Shown: positions 10,601 to 21,139, numbered from the stretch's first letter. The stretch: DNA of 64,000 nt from Subsaxibacter sp. CAU 1640 (GCF_023156585.1 NZ_JALNMI010000002.1:228479-292478), one strand, 5' to 3'. Made by a program: numbers and translations. The notes: generated from the sequence alone by a model not told the origin.

Positions 10601-11996
10601 ACTGAATCGCTTTACCTTCAATCAATTTTGGTTGGAAAGCCTGGATACCCAATCTGTGTAACGTAGGAGCACGGTTCAAAAGAACTGGATGTCCTTTTAG
10701 AACGTTTTCCAAGATATCCCAAACCACAGGTTCTTTTCTATCTATAATTTTCTTTGCAGATTTTACGGTTTTTACAATACCACGCTCAATCAATTTTCTG
10801 ATGATAAATGGTTTATAAAGTTCAGCTGCCATATTTTTAGGCAATCCGCATTCGTATAATTTCAATTCTGGTCCAACGACGATTACCGAACGAGCAGAGT
10901 AATCCACCCGCTTACCAAGTAAGTTTTGACGGAAACGTCCTTGTTTTCCTTTTAAGGAATCAGACAATGATTTTAATGGTCTGTTGGAGTCTGTTTTTAC
11001 AGCAGAAGCCTTACGCGTGTTGTCAAATAATGAATCGACAGATTCTTGCAACATACGTTTTTCATTACGCAAAATCACTTCAGGAGCTTTGATTTCAACC
11101 AAACGCTTCAAACGATTATTACGAATGATCACACGACGATATAAATCATTCAAATCGGACGTTGCAAAACGACCACCATCCAACGGCACCAATGGACGTA
11201 ATTCTGGTGGAATTACTGGTATCGCTTTCATAATCATCCATTCAGGAAGATTTTCACGGTTTGCGTTAGAATCACGGAACGCCTCAACAACTTGAAGACG
11301 TTTTAATGCTTCCGTTTTACGTTGTTTAGATGTTTCGTTATTTGCTTTGTGACGTAAGTCATAAGACAACTCATTCAAATCAATTCGAGCCAACAAATCA
11401 ATCAAGCACTCTGCTCCCATCTTTGCCACGAATTTATTTGGGTCGTGGTCATCCAAATATTGGTTTTCCTGCGGAAGAGAATCCAAAATAGTCAAGTATT
11501 CTTCTTCTGTTAAGAAATCCATTTTTTCCAATGGTTCACCATCTACATTTTTCGCATTACCTGGCTGGATGACTACGTAACGTTCGTAGTAGATAATCAT
11601 ATCCAACTTTTTAGAAGGTAATCCTAAAAGGTAACCAATTTTGTTTGGCAACGAACGGAAGTACCAAATGTGAGCTACAGGAACCACTAAATTAATGTGT
11701 CCTACTCTATCACGACGTACTTTCTTTTCAGTAACCTCAACACCACAACGGTCGCAAACGATACCTTTGTAGCGAATTCTTTTATATTTTCCACAAGCAC
11801 ATTCATAATCCTTCACAGGACCAAAAATACGCTCACAGAACAAACCGTCACGTTCTGGTTTGTGTGTTCGATAATTAATAGTTTCAGGTTTCAAAACCTC
11901 GCCGCGTGAAGCTGCCAAAACAGATTCTGGAGATGCCAAACCAATAGAAATTTTGTTAAATTTCTGTACTGTATTTTTATCTTGTCTTTTAGCCAT
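7695..11996 (-). CDS. rpoC: DNA-directed RNA polymerase subunit beta'
   Basis: The 1433-residue beta' subunit of RNA polymerase. The N-terminal zinc site is formed by C66, C68, C81 and C84; the catalytic Mg-binding loop [16 protein letters not shown] is near residue 470; the trigger-loop region follows, and the second zinc site includes [15 protein letters not shown]. The C-terminus ends in the omega-contacting region. Length is normal for Bacteroidota, with the usual lineage insertion in the C-terminal half. It is separated from rpoB by 81 bp holding a long imperfect inverted repeat (12017-12067). It lies at the end of the secE-nusG-rplKAJL-rpoBC operon. Confidence 0.98.
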   Translation of the reverse strand: MAKRQDKNTVQKFNKISIGLASPESVLAASRGEVLKPETINYRTHKPERDGLFCERIFGPVKDYECACGKYKRIRYKGIVCDRCGVEVTEKKVRRDRVGHINLVVPVAHIWYFRSLPNKIGYLLGLPSKKLDMIIYYERYVVIQPGNAKNVDGEPLEKMDFLTEEEYLTILDSLPQENQYLDDHDPNKFVAKMGAECLIDLLARIDLNELSYDLRHKANNETSKQRKTEALKRLQVVEAFRDSNANRENLPEWMIMKAIPVIPPELRPLVPLDGGRFATSDLNDLYRRVIIRNNRLKRLVEIKAPEVILRNEKRMLQESVDSLFDNTRKASAVKTDSNRPLKSLSDSLKGKQGRFRQNLLGKRVDYSARSVIVVGPELKLYECGLPKNMAAELYKPFIIRKLIERGIVKTVKSAKKIIDRKEPVVWDILENVLKGHPVLLNRAPTLHRLGIQAFQPKLIEGKAIQLHPLVCTAFNADFDGDQMAVHLPLGPEAILEAQLLMLASHNILNPANGSPVTVPSQDMVLGLYYMTKERKSTGDVKVKGEGLTFYSFEEVNIAYNEKKVDLNASIKVRAVDFNEEGKLAPKIIETTVGRVLFNEKVPEAAGYINQVLTKKSLRDIIGDILKVTSVPETAEFLDEIKDLGYKFAFQGGLSFSLGDIIIPAEKQGMIDNANKEVDGIMANYNMGLITNNERYNQVIDIWTSTNAALTELSMKRIREDQQGFNSVYMMLDSGARGSKEQIRQLTGMRGLMAKPKKSNAGGGEIIENPILSNFKEGLSILEYFISTHGARKGLADTALKTADAGYLTRRLVDVSQDVIIYSEDCGTLRGIDVSALKKNEEIIESLEDRIVGRTALNDVYDPMTEEILVKAGEHIHDHIAKRIGESALDSIEVRSALTCEAKQGICAKCYGRNLATGKMVQRGEAVGVVAAQSIGEPGTQLTLRTFHVGGIAGNISEENKLTVKFNGIAEIEDLKVVKGTDNQGNEVDVVISRTSELKLVDAKTGITLSTNNIPYGSYIYVKPGQKVSKGDVICSWDPYNGVIISEFAGKVSYENIEQGITYQVEIDEQTGFQEKVISESRNKKLIPTLHIEDAKGNTLRSYNLPVGAHLMINDGEKINVGKVLVKIPRKSAKTGDITGGLPRVTELFEARNPSNPAVVSEIDGVVSFGKIKRGNREIIVESKLGEVKKYLVKLSNQILVQENDYVKAGMPLSDGSITPDDILNIKGPSAVQQYLVNEVQEVYRLQGVKINDKHFEVVVRQMMRKVQIIDSGDTIFLEDQLVHKSDFIEENDKIFGMKVITDAGDSKTLKPGQIVTVRQLRDENSIVRREDGKLAEARDANPATATPILQGITRASLQTKSFISAASFQETTKVLNEAAVSAKVDELDGLKENVIVGHRIPAGTGVRRYEHIIVGSKEEFNEMMKAKEEFNYN

Positions 11997-12016
11997 TTTC
12001 TTATAGTCTTCAGTTT

Positions 12017-12067
12017 GCAGTTTCAGTCTTCAGAAGCATTAAACGCCAACTGAAGACTGTGAACTGC
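12017..12067. repeat. intergenic inverted repeat between rpoB and rpoC
   Basis: 12017-12033 (gcagtttcagtcttcag) is the near-complement of 12050-12067, with a perfect 10-bp core cagtcttcag/ctgaagactg. The arms belong to a cagttt/cagtctt-rich style of dispersed intergenic repeat seen in flavobacterial genomes. It would form a stem-loop in the rpoB-rpoC transcript and has no T-tract. Confidence 0.75.
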
Positions 12068-12077
12068 CCACTTAAAT

Positions 12078-15000
12078 TTATTCTTCTAATCTAATATCTA
12101 ATCCTAATCCTTTCAATTCGTGCATAAGTACGTTGAAAGATTCAGGTAGTCCTGGTTCTGGCATTGGCTCACCTTTTACGATTGCTTCATAAGTTTTAGC
12201 TCTACCTATCACATCATCAGATTTTACGGTTAAGATTTCACGCAATGTAGCAGAAGCTCCATAAGCCTCTAGTGCCCAAACCTCCATCTCACCAAAACGC
12301 TGACCACCGAACTGGGCTTTACCACCCAATGGCTGTTGTGTAATCAATGAGTAAGGTCCGATAGAACGCGAGTGCATCTTATCATCAACCATATGACCAA
12401 GTTTCAACATATAGATAACACCAACAGTTGCTGGTTGGTCAAAACGGTCACCTGTTCCACCATCATAGAGATACGTGTGTCCGAATCTTGGAATACCAGC
12501 CTCGTCAGTCAATTCATTGATTTGGTCTAACGTAGCACCATCAAAAATTGGTGTCGCGTAAGTTCTTCCAAGTTTTTGACCAGCCCATCCAAGAACGGTT
12601 TCATAAATCTGACCAATGTTCATACGAGATGGTACACCAAGTGGATTCAATACGATATCCACAGGAGTTCCATCCTCTAAGAATGGCATATCTTCTTGAC
12701 GAACGATACGTGCTACAATACCTTTGTTACCGTGACGACCTGCCATTTTATCACCAACTTTTAGTTTACGTTTTTTAGCGATGTAAACTTTAGCTAATTT
12801 GATAATACCAGCTGGTAGTTCGTCTCCCACAGAAATGGTAAACTTCTCACGACGCAAGGAACCTTGAAGGTCATTTTCCTTGATTTTATAATTGTGAATC
12901 AAATCAGCAATTAAATCATTTGTATGGTCATCAGTTGTCCAAGTTCCTGATGTCAAATGCGTGTAATCATCTACAGCATTTAACATTTTCAAGGTGTATT
13001 TTTTTCCTTTAGGAATAATTTCTTCACCTAAATCGTTGAAAATACCTTGAGCTGTTTTGCCATTAACGATGTTGAACAATTTATCAACCAAAACGGCTTT
13101 CAATTCATCAAACTTTCTGTAATAGATAGCTTCAAGTGCATCGATATCTTCTTTATCTTTTGCTCTCTTACGCTTATCTTTTACGGCTCTTGAGAATAAT
13201 TTTTTATCGATAACAACTCCGTGCAATGAAGGAGACGCTTTCAAAGAAGCATCTTTAACATCGCCAGCCTTATCACCAAAAATCGCTCTCAAAAGTTTTT
13301 CCTCTGGTGTAGGGTCTGATTCACCTTTAGGCGTAATCTTACCGATTAAGATATCACCAGGTTTGATTTCAGCTCCGATACGGATCATACCGTTTTCATC
13401 CAAGTCTTTTGTAGCTTCTTCAGAAACGTTTGGAATATCATTTGTCAACTCCTCGTTACCTAATTTGGTATCACGAACTTCCAATGAATATTCATCGATA
13501 TGTATAGACGTAAAAATATCATCACGAACTACTTTTTCAGAAATTACAATCGCATCCTCGAAGTTGTAACCTTTCCAAGGCATGAACGCTACTTTCATAT
13601 TGCGTCCAAGAGCCAATTCACCATTTTGTGTTGCGTAACCCTCACAAAGCACTTGTCCTTTTTTAACTTTATCACCTTTTTTAACAATAGGCTTTAAGTT
13701 AATAGACGTACCTTGATTGGTTTTTCTGAATTTTACCAATGGATAGGTCTTCGTATCACTATCAAAACTCACCATTGCCTCTTCTTCAGTACGCTCGTAT
13801 TTGATAACAATTTCATTGGCATCAACATATTCAATAACACCATCACCTTCAGCATTTATCAATACTCTTGAATCAGAAGCCACTTGACGTTCCAATCCAG
13901 TTCCAACGATAGGTGCATCTACACGTAATAGAGGTACAGCTTGACGCATCATATTCGATCCCATCAGCGCCCTGTTTGCATCATCGTGCTCCAAGAATGG
14001 AATCAACGACGCAGAAATAGAAGCAACTTGATTAGGAGCAACGTCTGTATAATTAGCATTTGCAGGATCTACTACAGGGAAATCACCTTCTTGACGTGCA
14101 ATCAGTTTATCCTCAATAATTTTTCCTTTTTCGTCTACACGAATATTAGCTTGAGCGATCAACATATCTTCTTCCTCTTCAGCGCTCAAATAAGTTGGAT
14201 CATTTTTAATATCTACAACTCCATTTTCAATCTTACGATAAGGAGTTTCGATGAAGCCCATTCCGTTAACTTTAGCATAAACAGAAAGCGAAGAAATCAA
14301 ACCAATGTTCGGTCCCTCTGGAGTTTCAATCGGACATAAACGTCCGTAGTGCGTATAGTGAACGTCACGAACCTCAAAACCAGCTCTTTCACGAGACAAA
14401 CCTCCAGGTCCTAAAGCAGACAAACGACGTTTGTGAGTGATTTCAGCCAATGGATTGGTTTGATCCATAAATTGCGATAACTGGTTTGTTCCGAAGAATG
14501 AATTGATCACAGAAGACAATGTTTTCGCATTAATCAAATCAATTGGCGTAAACACCTCATTGTCACGAACGTTCATACGCTCACGAATGGTACGAGCCAT
14601 ACGTGCCAAACCAACACCAAATTGTTGTGACAATTGCTCACCTACAGTACGTACACGACGGTTAGACAAGTGGTCAATATCATCAATCTCTGCTTTCGAG
14701 TTGATAAGTTCAATTAAATATTTTATGATGGTAATGATATCTACTTTGGTCAAAACTTGTTTGTCCATTCCGATATCAAGACCTAATTTTTTGTTCATTC
14801 TATAACGACCTACTTCACCAAGTGAATAACGTTGGTCAGAGAAGAACAATTTGTCAATGATGCCACGAGCGGTTTCCTCATCTGGCGGTTCTGCATTACG
14901 CAATTGACGGTAAATATGTTCAACAGCTTCTTTTTCCGAGTTGGTCGGGTCTTTTTGAAGCGTGTTATGTATAATGGCATAATCTCCTTGCTGGGCACTT

Positions 15001-15890
15001 TCTTTGTGTAAAAGAATGGTTTTAGCATCAGCTTCAAGAATCTCCTCAATATTATCTTTATCTAGAATTGTATCACGATCAAGAACAATTTCGTTACGTT
15101 CAATCGATACTACCTCACCAGTATCCTCGTCAACGAAATCTTCGTGCCATGTATTCAATACACGAGCAGCCAGTTTACGACCTAACACTTTTTTCAATCC
15201 TGCTTTTGAAACTTTTACTTCTTCTGCAAGATCGAATATCTCAAGAATATCTTTATCACGTTCAAAACCAATGGCTCTGAACAATGTTGTAACCGGTAAT
15301 TTTTTCTTTCTATCAATATAGGCGTACATAACGCTATTGATATCTGTAGCAAACTCTATCCAAGAACCTTTGAAAGGAATCACCCTTGCAGAATACAATT
15401 TGGTTCCGTTGGCGTGGAAAGATTGGCTAAAGAACACTCCAGGAGATCTGTGTAATTGAGATACAACTACACGCTCGGCTCCATTGATAACGAAAGTACC
15501 ACTTGGTGTCATATAAGGAATAGTTCCTAAATATACATCCTGTACAATCGTTTCGAAATCCTCATGCTCTGGGTCTGTACAGTAAAGCTTCAAACGAGCT
15601 TTTAACGGTACACTATAAGTAAGTCCTCTTTCAATACATTCTTCAATGGTATATCTTGGTGGATCGATAAAATAATCCAAAAACTCCAAAACAAATTGAT
15701 TGCGAGTGTCTGTAATCGGGAAATTTTCCATGAAGGTGTTGTAGAGTCCTTCATTCCCTCTTTCTTCTGATTTAGTTTCTAACTGGAAAAAATCCTGGAA
15801 GGATTTGATCTGGATATCCAAGAAATCTGGATATTCCGTTCTATTGACAATAGAAGAGAAATTTAATCTTTCAGCTTTTTGTGCTAACAT
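12078..15890 (-). CDS. rpoB: DNA-directed RNA polymerase subunit beta
   Basis: The 1270-residue beta subunit. The rifampicin-binding region reads [20 protein letters not shown], then [20 protein letters not shown], a sensitive-type sequence with the usual Q, D, H, R and S residues in place. The [12 protein letters not shown] segment near the C-terminus and the ending [12 protein letters not shown] are typical. The start [14 protein letters not shown] fits Bacteroidota homologues. A strong hairpin at 15957-15993 separates it from rplL and probably tunes polymerase against ribosomal protein output. Confidence 0.98.
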   Translation of the reverse strand: MLAQKAERLNFSSIVNRTEYPDFLDIQIKSFQDFFQLETKSEERGNEGLYNTFMENFPITDTRNQFVLEFLDYFIDPPRYTIEECIERGLTYSVPLKARLKLYCTDPEHEDFETIVQDVYLGTIPYMTPSGTFVINGAERVVVSQLHRSPGVFFSQSFHANGTKLYSARVIPFKGSWIEFATDINSVMYAYIDRKKKLPVTTLFRAIGFERDKDILEIFDLAEEVKVSKAGLKKVLGRKLAARVLNTWHEDFVDEDTGEVVSIERNEIVLDRDTILDKDNIEEILEADAKTILLHKESAQQGDYAIIHNTLQKDPTNSEKEAVEHIYRQLRNAEPPDEETARGIIDKLFFSDQRYSLGEVGRYRMNKKLGLDIGMDKQVLTKVDIITIIKYLIELINSKAEIDDIDHLSNRRVRTVGEQLSQQFGVGLARMARTIRERMNVRDNEVFTPIDLINAKTLSSVINSFFGTNQLSQFMDQTNPLAEITHKRRLSALGPGGLSRERAGFEVRDVHYTHYGRLCPIETPEGPNIGLISSLSVYAKVNGMGFIETPYRKIENGVVDIKNDPTYLSAEEEEDMLIAQANIRVDEKGKIIEDKLIARQEGDFPVVDPANANYTDVAPNQVASISASLIPFLEHDDANRALMGSNMMRQAVPLLRVDAPIVGTGLERQVASDSRVLINAEGDGVIEYVDANEIVIKYERTEEEAMVSFDSDTKTYPLVKFRKTNQGTSINLKPIVKKGDKVKKGQVLCEGYATQNGELALGRNMKVAFMPWKGYNFEDAIVISEKVVRDDIFTSIHIDEYSLEVRDTKLGNEELTNDIPNVSEEATKDLDENGMIRIGAEIKPGDILIGKITPKGESDPTPEEKLLRAIFGDKAGDVKDASLKASPSLHGVVIDKKLFSRAVKDKRKRAKDKEDIDALEAIYYRKFDELKAVLVDKLFNIVNGKTAQGIFNDLGEEIIPKGKKYTLKMLNAVDDYTHLTSGTWTTDDHTNDLIADLIHNYKIKENDLQGSLRREKFTISVGDELPAGIIKLAKVYIAKKRKLKVGDKMAGRHGNKGIVARIVRQEDMPFLEDGTPVDIVLNPLGVPSRMNIGQIYETVLGWAGQKLGRTYATPIFDGATLDQINELTDEAGIPRFGHTYLYDGGTGDRFDQPATVGVIYMLKLGHMVDDKMHSRSIGPYSLITQQPLGGKAQFGGQRFGEMEVWALEAYGASATLREILTVKSDDVIGRAKTYEAIVKGEPMPEPGLPESFNVLMHELKGLGLDIRLEE

Positions 15891-15956
15891 CGATGAACGA
15901 GATTTTGATTAAAAATAAATAGTTGTTTTTTTGCGTACACTTAATATACACAAAAG

Positions 15957-15993
15957 GGTTTAGGTCATTCCGACTACTCGGAAGACCTAAACC
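15957..15993 (-). promoter_or_regulatory. strong hairpin in the rplL-rpoB spacer (attenuator or RNA processing site)
   Basis: ggtttaggtc (15957-15966) pairs perfectly with gacctaaacc (15984-15993), and inside it ttccga pairs with tcggaa around a ctac loop, with one bulged base. On the minus strand the next bases are cttttgtgtat, a short U-rich run. It is placed like the partial terminator and RNase III site between rplL and rpoB in E. coli; equivalence is inference. Confidence 0.75.
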
Positions 15994-16016
15994 ATAAATT
16001 GTGAGTTTGGTTTAGC

Positions 16017-16394
16017 TTACTTAAGCTCAACCTCTGCTCCAGCTTCTTCCAAAGATGCTTTTAAAGCGTTAGCTTCATCTTTAGAGACGCCTTCTTTGAT
16101 GTTGCTTGGAGCACCATCCACAAGTTCTTTAGCTTCTTTCAAGCCTAAACCAGTTAATTCTTTAACCAATTTAACAACTGCCAATTTAGAAGCACCAGCA
16201 GCTTTAAGAACAACTGTGAATTCAGTTTGCTCTTCAGCAGCTTCACCTGCAGCAGCACCGCCACCTGCAGCAACTGCAACAGCAGCAGCAGCTGGTTCGA
16301 TACCATACTCATCTTTTAATATTGTAGCTAATTCGTTAACTTCTTTTACTGTTAAATTAACTAATTTTTCTGCGAAATCTTTTAAATCTGCCAT
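16017..16394 (-). CDS. rplL: 50S ribosomal protein bL12 (L7/L12)
   Basis: A 125-residue stalk protein that recruits translational GTPases. The N-terminal dimerisation region ([19 protein letters not shown]) leads into an Ala/Gly-rich hinge (about 36-52) and the globular C-terminal domain with [20 protein letters not shown] and the [14 protein letters not shown] loop. Full length. It lies 61 bp after rplJ, with the rpoB attenuator-like hairpin downstream. Confidence 0.98.
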   Translation of the reverse strand: MADLKDFAEKLVNLTVKEVNELATILKDEYGIEPAAAAVAVAAGGGAAAGEAAEEQTEFTVVLKAAGASKLAVVKLVKELTGLGLKEAKELVDGAPSNIKEGVSKDEANALKASLEEAGAEVELK

Positions 16395-16455
16395 TTTCTA
16401 TCGTTTTTAAAAATTTTTAATAAAATATAATTTGTTTAAGTGCGTACTTATTTGA

Positions 16456-16977
16456 TTATCCTTCTTTCTCGGATAAAGTTTTTACAATTCCTGCTAGTTT
16501 TCCACCACTTGATTTAAGAGCTGAAACAACATTTTTAGCAGGAGATTGTAGCAATGCTATAATATCTCCAAGAAGTTCTTCTCTTGATTTGATTTCAACT
16601 AATGCATCTAATTGTGCATCTCCAATGTAAATAGCTTCTTCTATAAAAGCACCTTTAAGCAACGGCTTATCAGACTTTTTACGGAAAGCTTTTATTACTT
16701 TAGCTGGAGCATTTCCTGTTTCAGAGTACATTACAGAAGTGTTTCCTTTCAAAGTTTTTGGCAAATCACCAAAATCTTTATCAGAAGCTTCCATAGCTTT
16801 TTCCAAAAGGGTATTCTTTACGACGGCCAATTTAATATTTGCTTTAAAACAAGCACGACGTAATTCTGAAGTGTTCCCTGCGTTCAATCCAGATATATCT
16901 GTTAAATATATATGAGCATTTTCGGCCAATTGAGCAGTCAACTCTTCAATAACTTGTGATTTTTCTTCTCTTGTCAT
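16456..16977 (-). CDS. rplJ: 50S ribosomal protein uL10
   Basis: A 173-residue protein that anchors L7/L12 dimers on the large subunit. The N-terminal MTREEKSQVIEELTAQL helix, the LRRACF.ANIKLAVVKNTLL core and a C-terminal helix for L12 binding are visible. It lies 18 bp after rplA. The family autoregulates rplJL translation in other bacteria; no leader structure is obvious in the short gap here. Confidence 0.97.
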   Translation of the reverse strand: MTREEKSQVIEELTAQLAENAHIYLTDISGLNAGNTSELRRACFKANIKLAVVKNTLLEKAMEASDKDFGDLPKTLKGNTSVMYSETGNAPAKVIKAFRKKSDKPLLKGAFIEEAIYIGDAQLDALVEIKSREELLGDIIALLQSPAKNVVSALKSSGGKLAGIVKTLSEKEG

Positions 16978-16995
16978 AATATTAAAGTTTAACTA

Positions 16996-17685
16996 CTATC
17001 CTATTTTTGTATCAACTGCTATACTTGGACTCATGGTGCTAGACATATAAATGCTCTTTACATATGTACCTTTAGCAGCAGTTGGTTTTAATTTGATCAA
17101 TGTGGTCAACAATTCATTTGCATTCCCTACCAATTTATCAGCACTGAAAGATGCTTTTCCTATTGGAGCATGAACAATTCCTGTTTTGTCAACTTTAAAA
17201 TCAATTTTACCAGCTTTTACTTCAGATACTGCTTTTGCAACATCCATAGTTACCGTACCAGTTTTAGGGTTAGGCATCAAGCCTCTTGGACCTAATACTC
17301 TACCTAATGGACCTAGTTTACCCATAATAGCAGGCATTGTAACGATAACGTCTACATCTGTCCAACCATTTTTGATTTTATCTAGATACTCATCCAATCC
17401 TACATAATCAGCACCAGCATCTTTAGCTTCCTGTTCTTTGTCAGGAGTAACCAATGCCAATACTTTCATGTCTTTTCCTGTTCCATGAGGTAAAGAAACT
17501 ACACCTCTCACCATTTGATTTGCTTTACGAGGATCAACACCAAGTCTTACAGCAATGTCAACAGACGCATCAAATTTTGTATAGGTAATTTCTTTTAGTA
17601 AAGCCGAAGCTTCTTCAAGAGAATAAAGTTTGTTTTTGTCAACTTTAGCTCTTGCCTCTTTTTGTTTTCTTGTCAATTTTGCCAT
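16996..17685 (-). CDS. rplA: 50S ribosomal protein uL1
   Basis: A 229-residue L1-stalk protein. Characteristic segments are [28 protein letters not shown] and [19 protein letters not shown]. Length and ends match the family. It lies 11 bp after rplK, the usual rplK-rplA pair that L1 autoregulates in other bacteria. Confidence 0.98.
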   Translation of the reverse strand: MAKLTRKQKEARAKVDKNKLYSLEEASALLKEITYTKFDASVDIAVRLGVDPRKANQMVRGVVSLPHGTGKDMKVLALVTPDKEQEAKDAGADYVGLDEYLDKIKNGWTDVDVIVTMPAIMGKLGPLGRVLGPRGLMPNPKTGTVTMDVAKAVSEVKAGKIDFKVDKTGIVHAPIGKASFSADKLVGNANELLTTLIKLKPTAAKGTYVKSIYMSSTMSPSIAVDTKIG

Positions 17686-17696
17686 TTCAAAAAGTT

Positions 17697-18134
17697 TTAA
17701 TACGGTTTGTTACCTGTTACAGTAATTCCCATTGATCTTGCTGTACCAGCAACCATGTTCATAGCAGATTCCATTGTAAATGCGTTTAAATCCTGCATTT
17801 TGTCCTCTGCGATTGCTTTCACTTGTTCCCAAGTTACTTTTGCTACTTTTTTTCGGTTAGGTTCACCAGATCCTTTTTTTACTTTGGCCGCTTCCAATAA
17901 TTGTACCGCAGCTGGTGGGGTTTTAATCACGAAATCAAACGACTTATCTTTGAAAACCGAGATAACCACAGGTAATACTTTACCAGGCTTATCTTGCGTT
18001 CTCGCATTAAATTGCTTGCAAAATTCCATGATATTAACTCCAGCAGCTCCTAAAGCGGGTCCGACCGGTGGCGACGGATTCGCTGCACCTCCCCTAACTT
18101 GTAGCTTAACTACTTTACTTAATTCTTTTGCCAT
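17697..18134 (-). CDS. rplK: 50S ribosomal protein uL11
   Basis: A 145-residue protein of the GTPase-associated centre. The N-terminal [20 protein letters not shown] segment with the double proline, the [16 protein letters not shown] strand and the C-terminal rRNA-binding TARSMGITV are visible. It lies 69 bp after nusG. Confidence 0.98.
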   Translation of the reverse strand: MAKELSKVVKLQVRGGAANPSPPVGPALGAAGVNIMEFCKQFNARTQDKPGKVLPVVISVFKDKSFDFVIKTPPAAVQLLEAAKVKKGSGEPNRKKVAKVTWEQVKAIAEDKMQDLNAFTMESAMNMVAGTARSMGITVTGNKPY

Positions 18135-18203
18135 TTTTTAAATTTTAGTTGCACGCCTTTCAATTGGAAGCCAAAAGGCATACTATCTATAGTGTAACAA
18201 TTA

Positions 18204-18761
18204 TTATACTTTTTCTACTTGCATATAGCTCAATTCCAATGGAGTCTTTCTTCCGAAAATCTTAACCATCACTTCAAGTTTACGCTTTTCTTCATTTATA
18301 TTTTCAATAGTGCCATCAAACCCATTAAATGGTCCATCGATAACTTTAACAGTTTCACCTTTTGTAAATGGTATAGCCACATTCACATCGGCATCTACTG
18401 TCAACTCATCTACTTTACCTAACATTCTGTTGACTTCAGATTGTCTCAACGGCACAGGATCTCCATTTTTTGTTTCTCCCAAGAAACCAATCACATTCGT
18501 AATGGATTTAATGATATGAGGGATTTCACCACTTAAATTAGCTTGGATCATAATGTAACCTGGAAAATAGACTTTCTCTTTGTTTATCTTCTTTCCGTTA
18601 CGTATCTGAATCACTTTTTCGGTTGGAACAAGAACTTGGTCAACAAAATCCTCTAAACCCAAACGAGCTATCTCATTCTCGATATAAGTTTTAATTTTGT
18701 TTTCTTGACCACTTACAGCCCTTACTACATACCATTTTTTATTTCCGCTTGTCTCTGACAT
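18204..18761 (-). CDS. nusG: transcription termination/antitermination factor NusG
   Basis: A 185-residue elongation factor linking RNA polymerase to ribosome or Rho. The NGN domain begins KKWYVVRAVSGQENKIKTYI, contains VYFPGYIMIQANL and IGFLGETKNGDPVPL, and is followed by the KOW domain with KVIDGPFNGFDGTIENINEE. Length is normal for a housekeeping NusG without extra domains. It lies 17 bp after secE, in the conserved secE-nusG-rplK order. Confidence 0.97.
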   Translation of the reverse strand: MSETSGNKKWYVVRAVSGQENKIKTYIENEIARLGLEDFVDQVLVPTEKVIQIRNGKKINKEKVYFPGYIMIQANLSGEIPHIIKSITNVIGFLGETKNGDPVPLRQSEVNRMLGKVDELTVDADVNVAIPFTKGETVKVIDGPFNGFDGTIENINEEKRKLEVMVKIFGRKTPLELSYMQVEKV

Positions 18762-18778
18762 TCTTCTTTTTTTTCTGT

Positions 18779-18973
18779 TTAGCTCAACAAGCTAAAATAC
18801 CATTCGATTACTCTACTAAATACAGTATCAACTCCCCAAATAGCCAGTGAAAAAATGATCGAAAAAACAGCCACCAAAATAGTCAAGCTTTGAGCCTCTG
18901 CCCATGTTGGCCATGACACATTGTTTTTCAATTCGTCAAACGATTCTTTTACGTAATTTACAAATCCTGCCAT
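18779..18973 (-). CDS. secE: protein translocase subunit SecE
   Basis: A 64-residue single-span SecE, the short form usual outside Gammaproteobacteria. The amphipathic region with VKESFDELKNNVSWPTWAEA precedes one membrane helix (about residues 29-50). It stabilises SecY in the SecYEG channel. It follows tRNA-Trp and precedes nusG by 17 bp. Confidence 0.95.
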   Translation of the reverse strand: MAGFVNYVKESFDELKNNVSWPTWAEAQSLTILVAVFSIIFSLAIWGVDTVFSRVIEWYFSLLS

Positions 18974-19052
18974 TTTACTTTTTTATTATAAAGCCTTACA
19001 CTAGCTGCAAAGGCACTTTTTATATGATAAAAGATATAAATCTTTCTATTTA

Positions 19053-19069
19053 GCACGGGTTGAGAGACT
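19053..19069 (-). repeat. 17-bp direct copy of the tRNA-Trp 3' end
   Basis: gcacgggttgagagact at 19053-19069 is identical to 19118-19134, the 3' end of tRNA-Trp, and lies just downstream of that gene in the direction of transcription. Between them is a degenerate ctcgactacgctcgagat palindrome (19073-19090), a common flavobacterial intergenic element. Such a 3'-end copy is what integration of an element at the tRNA would leave; only 65 bp separate the copies, so at most a relic remains. Confidence 0.8.
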
Positions 19070-19118
19070 TCCCTCGACTACGCTCGAGATAAACTTCTCG
19101 CCCTCAATCCTTACTTCG

Positions 19119-19191
19119 CACGGGTTGAGAGACTCGAACTCCCGACACCTGGTTTTGGAGACCAGTGCTCTACCAACTGAGCTAAACCCGT
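19119..19191 (-). tRNA. tRNA-Trp (CCA)
   Basis: The 73-nt cloverleaf folds fully: acceptor ACGGGTT/AACCCGT, D stem GCTC/GAGC, anticodon stem CTGGT/ACCAG with loop CTCCAAA (anticodon CCA), and T arm GGGAG-TTCGAGT-CTCTC. No CCA is encoded. Its place between tuf and secE is conserved in bacteria. Confidence 0.97.
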
Positions 19192-19245
19192 TTAAAAACT
19201 CAAACTTTCATACGGAAGTCCGAGTTTATTTGTCTGTCTGGTTCT

Positions 19246-19294
19246 CACCTGGTTTTGTCACGCCGTGGCGTGATACCAACTGAGCTAAACCCGT
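19246..19294 (-). pseudogene. broken tRNA-Trp copy
   Basis: In the minus direction, 19294-19274 repeats exactly the first 21 nt of tRNA-Trp (acceptor strand, D-stem 5' side and loop). Then comes a 16-nt palindrome TCACGCCACGGCGTGA, and then CAAAACCAGGTG (19257-19246), which equals the anticodon-loop 3' side and stem of tRNA-Trp. The anticodon 5' half, T arm and acceptor 3' strand are missing, so it cannot be a working tRNA. Confidence 0.85.
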
Positions 19295-19300
19295 AAATAT

Positions 19301-19337
19301 AAATCAAGGCATTCCGAAAATCGGAACACCTTAATTT
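19301..19337 (-). terminator. hairpin downstream of tuf
   Basis: aaatcaaggcattccga (19301-19317) pairs with 19321-19337 around an aaa loop. In minus-strand RNA the three apparent mismatches are G-U pairs, so the 17-bp stem is complete. The tract after it is only moderately U-rich, so it may be a partial terminator or processing site between tuf and tRNA-Trp/secE. Confidence 0.65.
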
Positions 19338-19354
19338 ATATATAGATTATATAA

Positions 19355-20542
19355 TTAGTCTAAAATTTCAGTTACCTGACCTGCACCAACTGTACGTCCA
19401 CCTTCACGGATTGCGAAACGTAGACCTACGTTCATTGCAATTGGTTGAATAAGCTCTACAGTAATAGTAAGGTTATCTCCAGGCATTACCATCTCTACTC
19501 CATCAGGCAAGTGAATGTTACCTGTTACGTCAGTCGTACGAACGTAGAATTGTGGACGGTAGTTATTGTGGAATGGAGTGTGACGTCCACCTTCTTCCTT
19601 TTTAAGGATATAAACCTCTGCTTTGAATTTTTTGTGAGGAGTTACAGATCCTGGCTTAACAATAACCATACCTCTAGAGATTTGAGTTTTCTCAATACCT
19701 CTTAACAAGATACCAGCGTTGTCACCAGCTTCACCTCTATCAAGGATTTGACGGAACATCTCGATACCTGTGATAGTAGAAGTCAATTTCTCTGCACCCA
19801 TACCGATAATTTCAACAGGATCTCCTGTTTTAGCGATACCAGTTTCGATACGACCTGTTGCAACTGTACCACGACCAGTAATAGAGAATACGTCCTCGAT
19901 TGGCATCAAGAAAGGCTTATCCATATCACGTACCGGCTCTTCGATCCAAGTATCACAAGCTTCCATCAATTGCATAACTGTGTCAACCCATTTTTGCTCA
20001 CCGTTAAGAGCTCCAAGAGCTGAACCAGCAATTACAGGACCATTGTCACCATCATATTCGTAGAAAGACAACAAATCTCTGATTTCCATCTCTACCAACT
20101 CTAATAGCTCTTCATCATCAACCATATCCACTTTATTCATGAATACTACGATACGAGGAATACCTACTTGACGTCCTAAAAGGATGTGTTCACGAGTTTG
20201 TGGCATTGGACCATCAGTAGCAGCAACCACAAGAATAGCACCATCCATTTGAGCAGCACCAGTAACCATGTTCTTAACGTAATCCGCGTGGCCTGGACAG
20301 TCAACGTGAGCGTAGTGACGGTTAGCAGTTGCATATTCTACGTGTGAAGTATTAATAGTAATACCTCTTTCTTTTTCTTCTGGAGCATTATCAATTTGAT
20401 CAAATGATCTTGCTTCTGATAAACCTGCATCAGCTAATACTTTAGTAATAGCAGCAGTTAAAGTTGTTTTACCGTGATCTACGTGTCCAATAGTACCAAT
20501 GTTTAAGTGTGGTTTTGAACGATCGAAAGTTGCCTTTGCCAT
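19355..20542 (-). CDS. tuf: translation elongation factor Tu
   Basis: A 395-residue GTPase delivering aminoacyl-tRNA to the ribosome. Motifs: P-loop [10 protein letters not shown] (19-28), switch I with [14 protein letters not shown]3 DCPGHADY, G4 NKVD, and the C-terminal barrels ending [15 protein letters not shown]. It lies 58 bp downstream of tRNA-Thr(GGT) and is probably cotranscribed with the four upstream tRNA genes from the promoter at 21140-21170. Confidence 0.99.
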   Translation of the reverse strand: MAKATFDRSKPHLNIGTIGHVDHGKTTLTAAITKVLADAGLSEARSFDQIDNAPEEKERGITINTSHVEYATANRHYAHVDCPGHADYVKNMVTGAAQMDGAILVVAATDGPMPQTREHILLGRQVGIPRIVVFMNKVDMVDDEELLELVEMEIRDLLSFYEYDGDNGPVIAGSALGALNGEQKWVDTVMQLMEACDTWIEEPVRDMDKPFLMPIEDVFSITGRGTVATGRIETGIAKTGDPVEIIGMGAEKLTSTITGIEMFRQILDRGEAGDNAGILLRGIEKTQISRGMVIVKPGSVTPHKKFKAEVYILKKEEGGRHTPFHNNYRPQFYVRTTDVTGNIHLPDGVEMVMPGDNLTITVELIQPIAMNVGLRFAIREGGRTVGAGQVTEILD

Positions 20543-20600
20543 GTTTAATTTATTTTAATCTTAATTTATATTAGTGTTCTTATTCAATTCTAAATAATTG

Positions 20601-20672
20601 AGCCAATGACGAGATTTGAACTCGTGACCTCTTCCTTACCAAGGAAACGCTCTACCCCTGAGCTACACCGGC
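20601..20672 (-). tRNA. tRNA-Thr (GGT)
   Basis: 72 nt: acceptor GCCGGTG/CATTGGC with a G-U pair, D stem GCTC/GAGC, anticodon stem TTTCC/GGAAG with loop TTGGTAA (anticodon GGT), T arm ACGAG-TTCAAAT-CTCGT. Last tRNA before tuf. Confidence 0.96.
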
Positions 20673-20741
20673 TTTTCATTTACGATTGCCGATTTAAGAT
20701 TTACGATTCGTAAACCGCATATCGTAACTCGTAAATTTTGG

Positions 20742-20814
20742 AGCGGGAGACCGGGTTCGAACCGGCGACATTCAGCTTGGAAGGCTGACGCTCTACCAAC
20801 TGAGCTACTCCCGC
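20742..20814 (-). tRNA. tRNA-Gly (TCC)
   Basis: 73 nt: acceptor GCGGGAG/CTCCCGC, anticodon stem TCAGC/GCTGA with loop CTTCCAA (anticodon TCC), T arm GCCGG-TTCGAAC-CCGGT. Confidence 0.97.
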
Positions 20815-20871
20815 ATTTTTTTTAAAAATTTTACCAATTTTCAAAACTTCAATTCTATAAAGAACAATTAG

Positions 20872-20953
20872 TGGGGAGAGCAGGATTCGAACCTGCGAAG
20901 GTAAAACCAACAGATTTACAGTCTGTCCTCGTTGGCCGCTTGAGTATCTCCCC
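20872..20953 (-). tRNA. tRNA-Tyr (GTA)
   Basis: 82 nt, with the long variable arm of class II tRNAs. Acceptor GGGGAGA/TCTCCCC, anticodon loop CTGTAAA (anticodon GTA), T arm GCAGG-TTCGAAT-CCTGC. Confidence 0.96.
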
Positions 20954-21015
20954 AATTGTCAAAATTTCATTTTTTCAACCTTCAATTTCTTTTTTCGAAA
21001 TTGTTGTTAAAAAAG

Positions 21016-21089
21016 AGCCGATAGAGGGACTCGAACCCACGACCTGCTGATTACAAATCAGCTGCTCTAGCCAGCTGAGCTACATCGGC
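21016..21089 (-). tRNA. tRNA-Thr (TGT)
   Basis: 74 nt: acceptor GCCGATG/TATCGGC with a G-U pair, anticodon stem GCTGA/TCAGC with loop TTTGTAA (anticodon TGT), T arm GTGGG-TTCGAGT-CCCTC. First tRNA of the tRNA-tuf unit. Confidence 0.96.
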
Positions 21090-21110
21090 TTTTCAACCTT
21101 TTTTCATCAC

Positions 21111-21138
21111 AAAAAAAGCCCGCTATTTCTAACGGACT
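21111..21138 (-). terminator. intrinsic terminator of the xerC-hpf unit
   Basis: In minus-strand RNA AGUCCGUUA pairs with UAGCGGGCU around a GAAA loop (21138-21117, two G-U pairs), followed directly by seven U. It lies 51 bp after hpf and one base from the -7 element of the next promoter. Confidence 0.85.
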
Positions 21139-21139
21139 G

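Noticed and set aside
16096-16410. 104-aa plus-strand frame opposite rplL
   Set aside because: Antisense to the Ala-rich L7/L12 hinge; no independent support.
20701-20955. 84-aa frame across tRNA-Gly and tRNA-Tyr
   Set aside because: It reads through tRNA genes; such GVAQLVERQ-type products are false.
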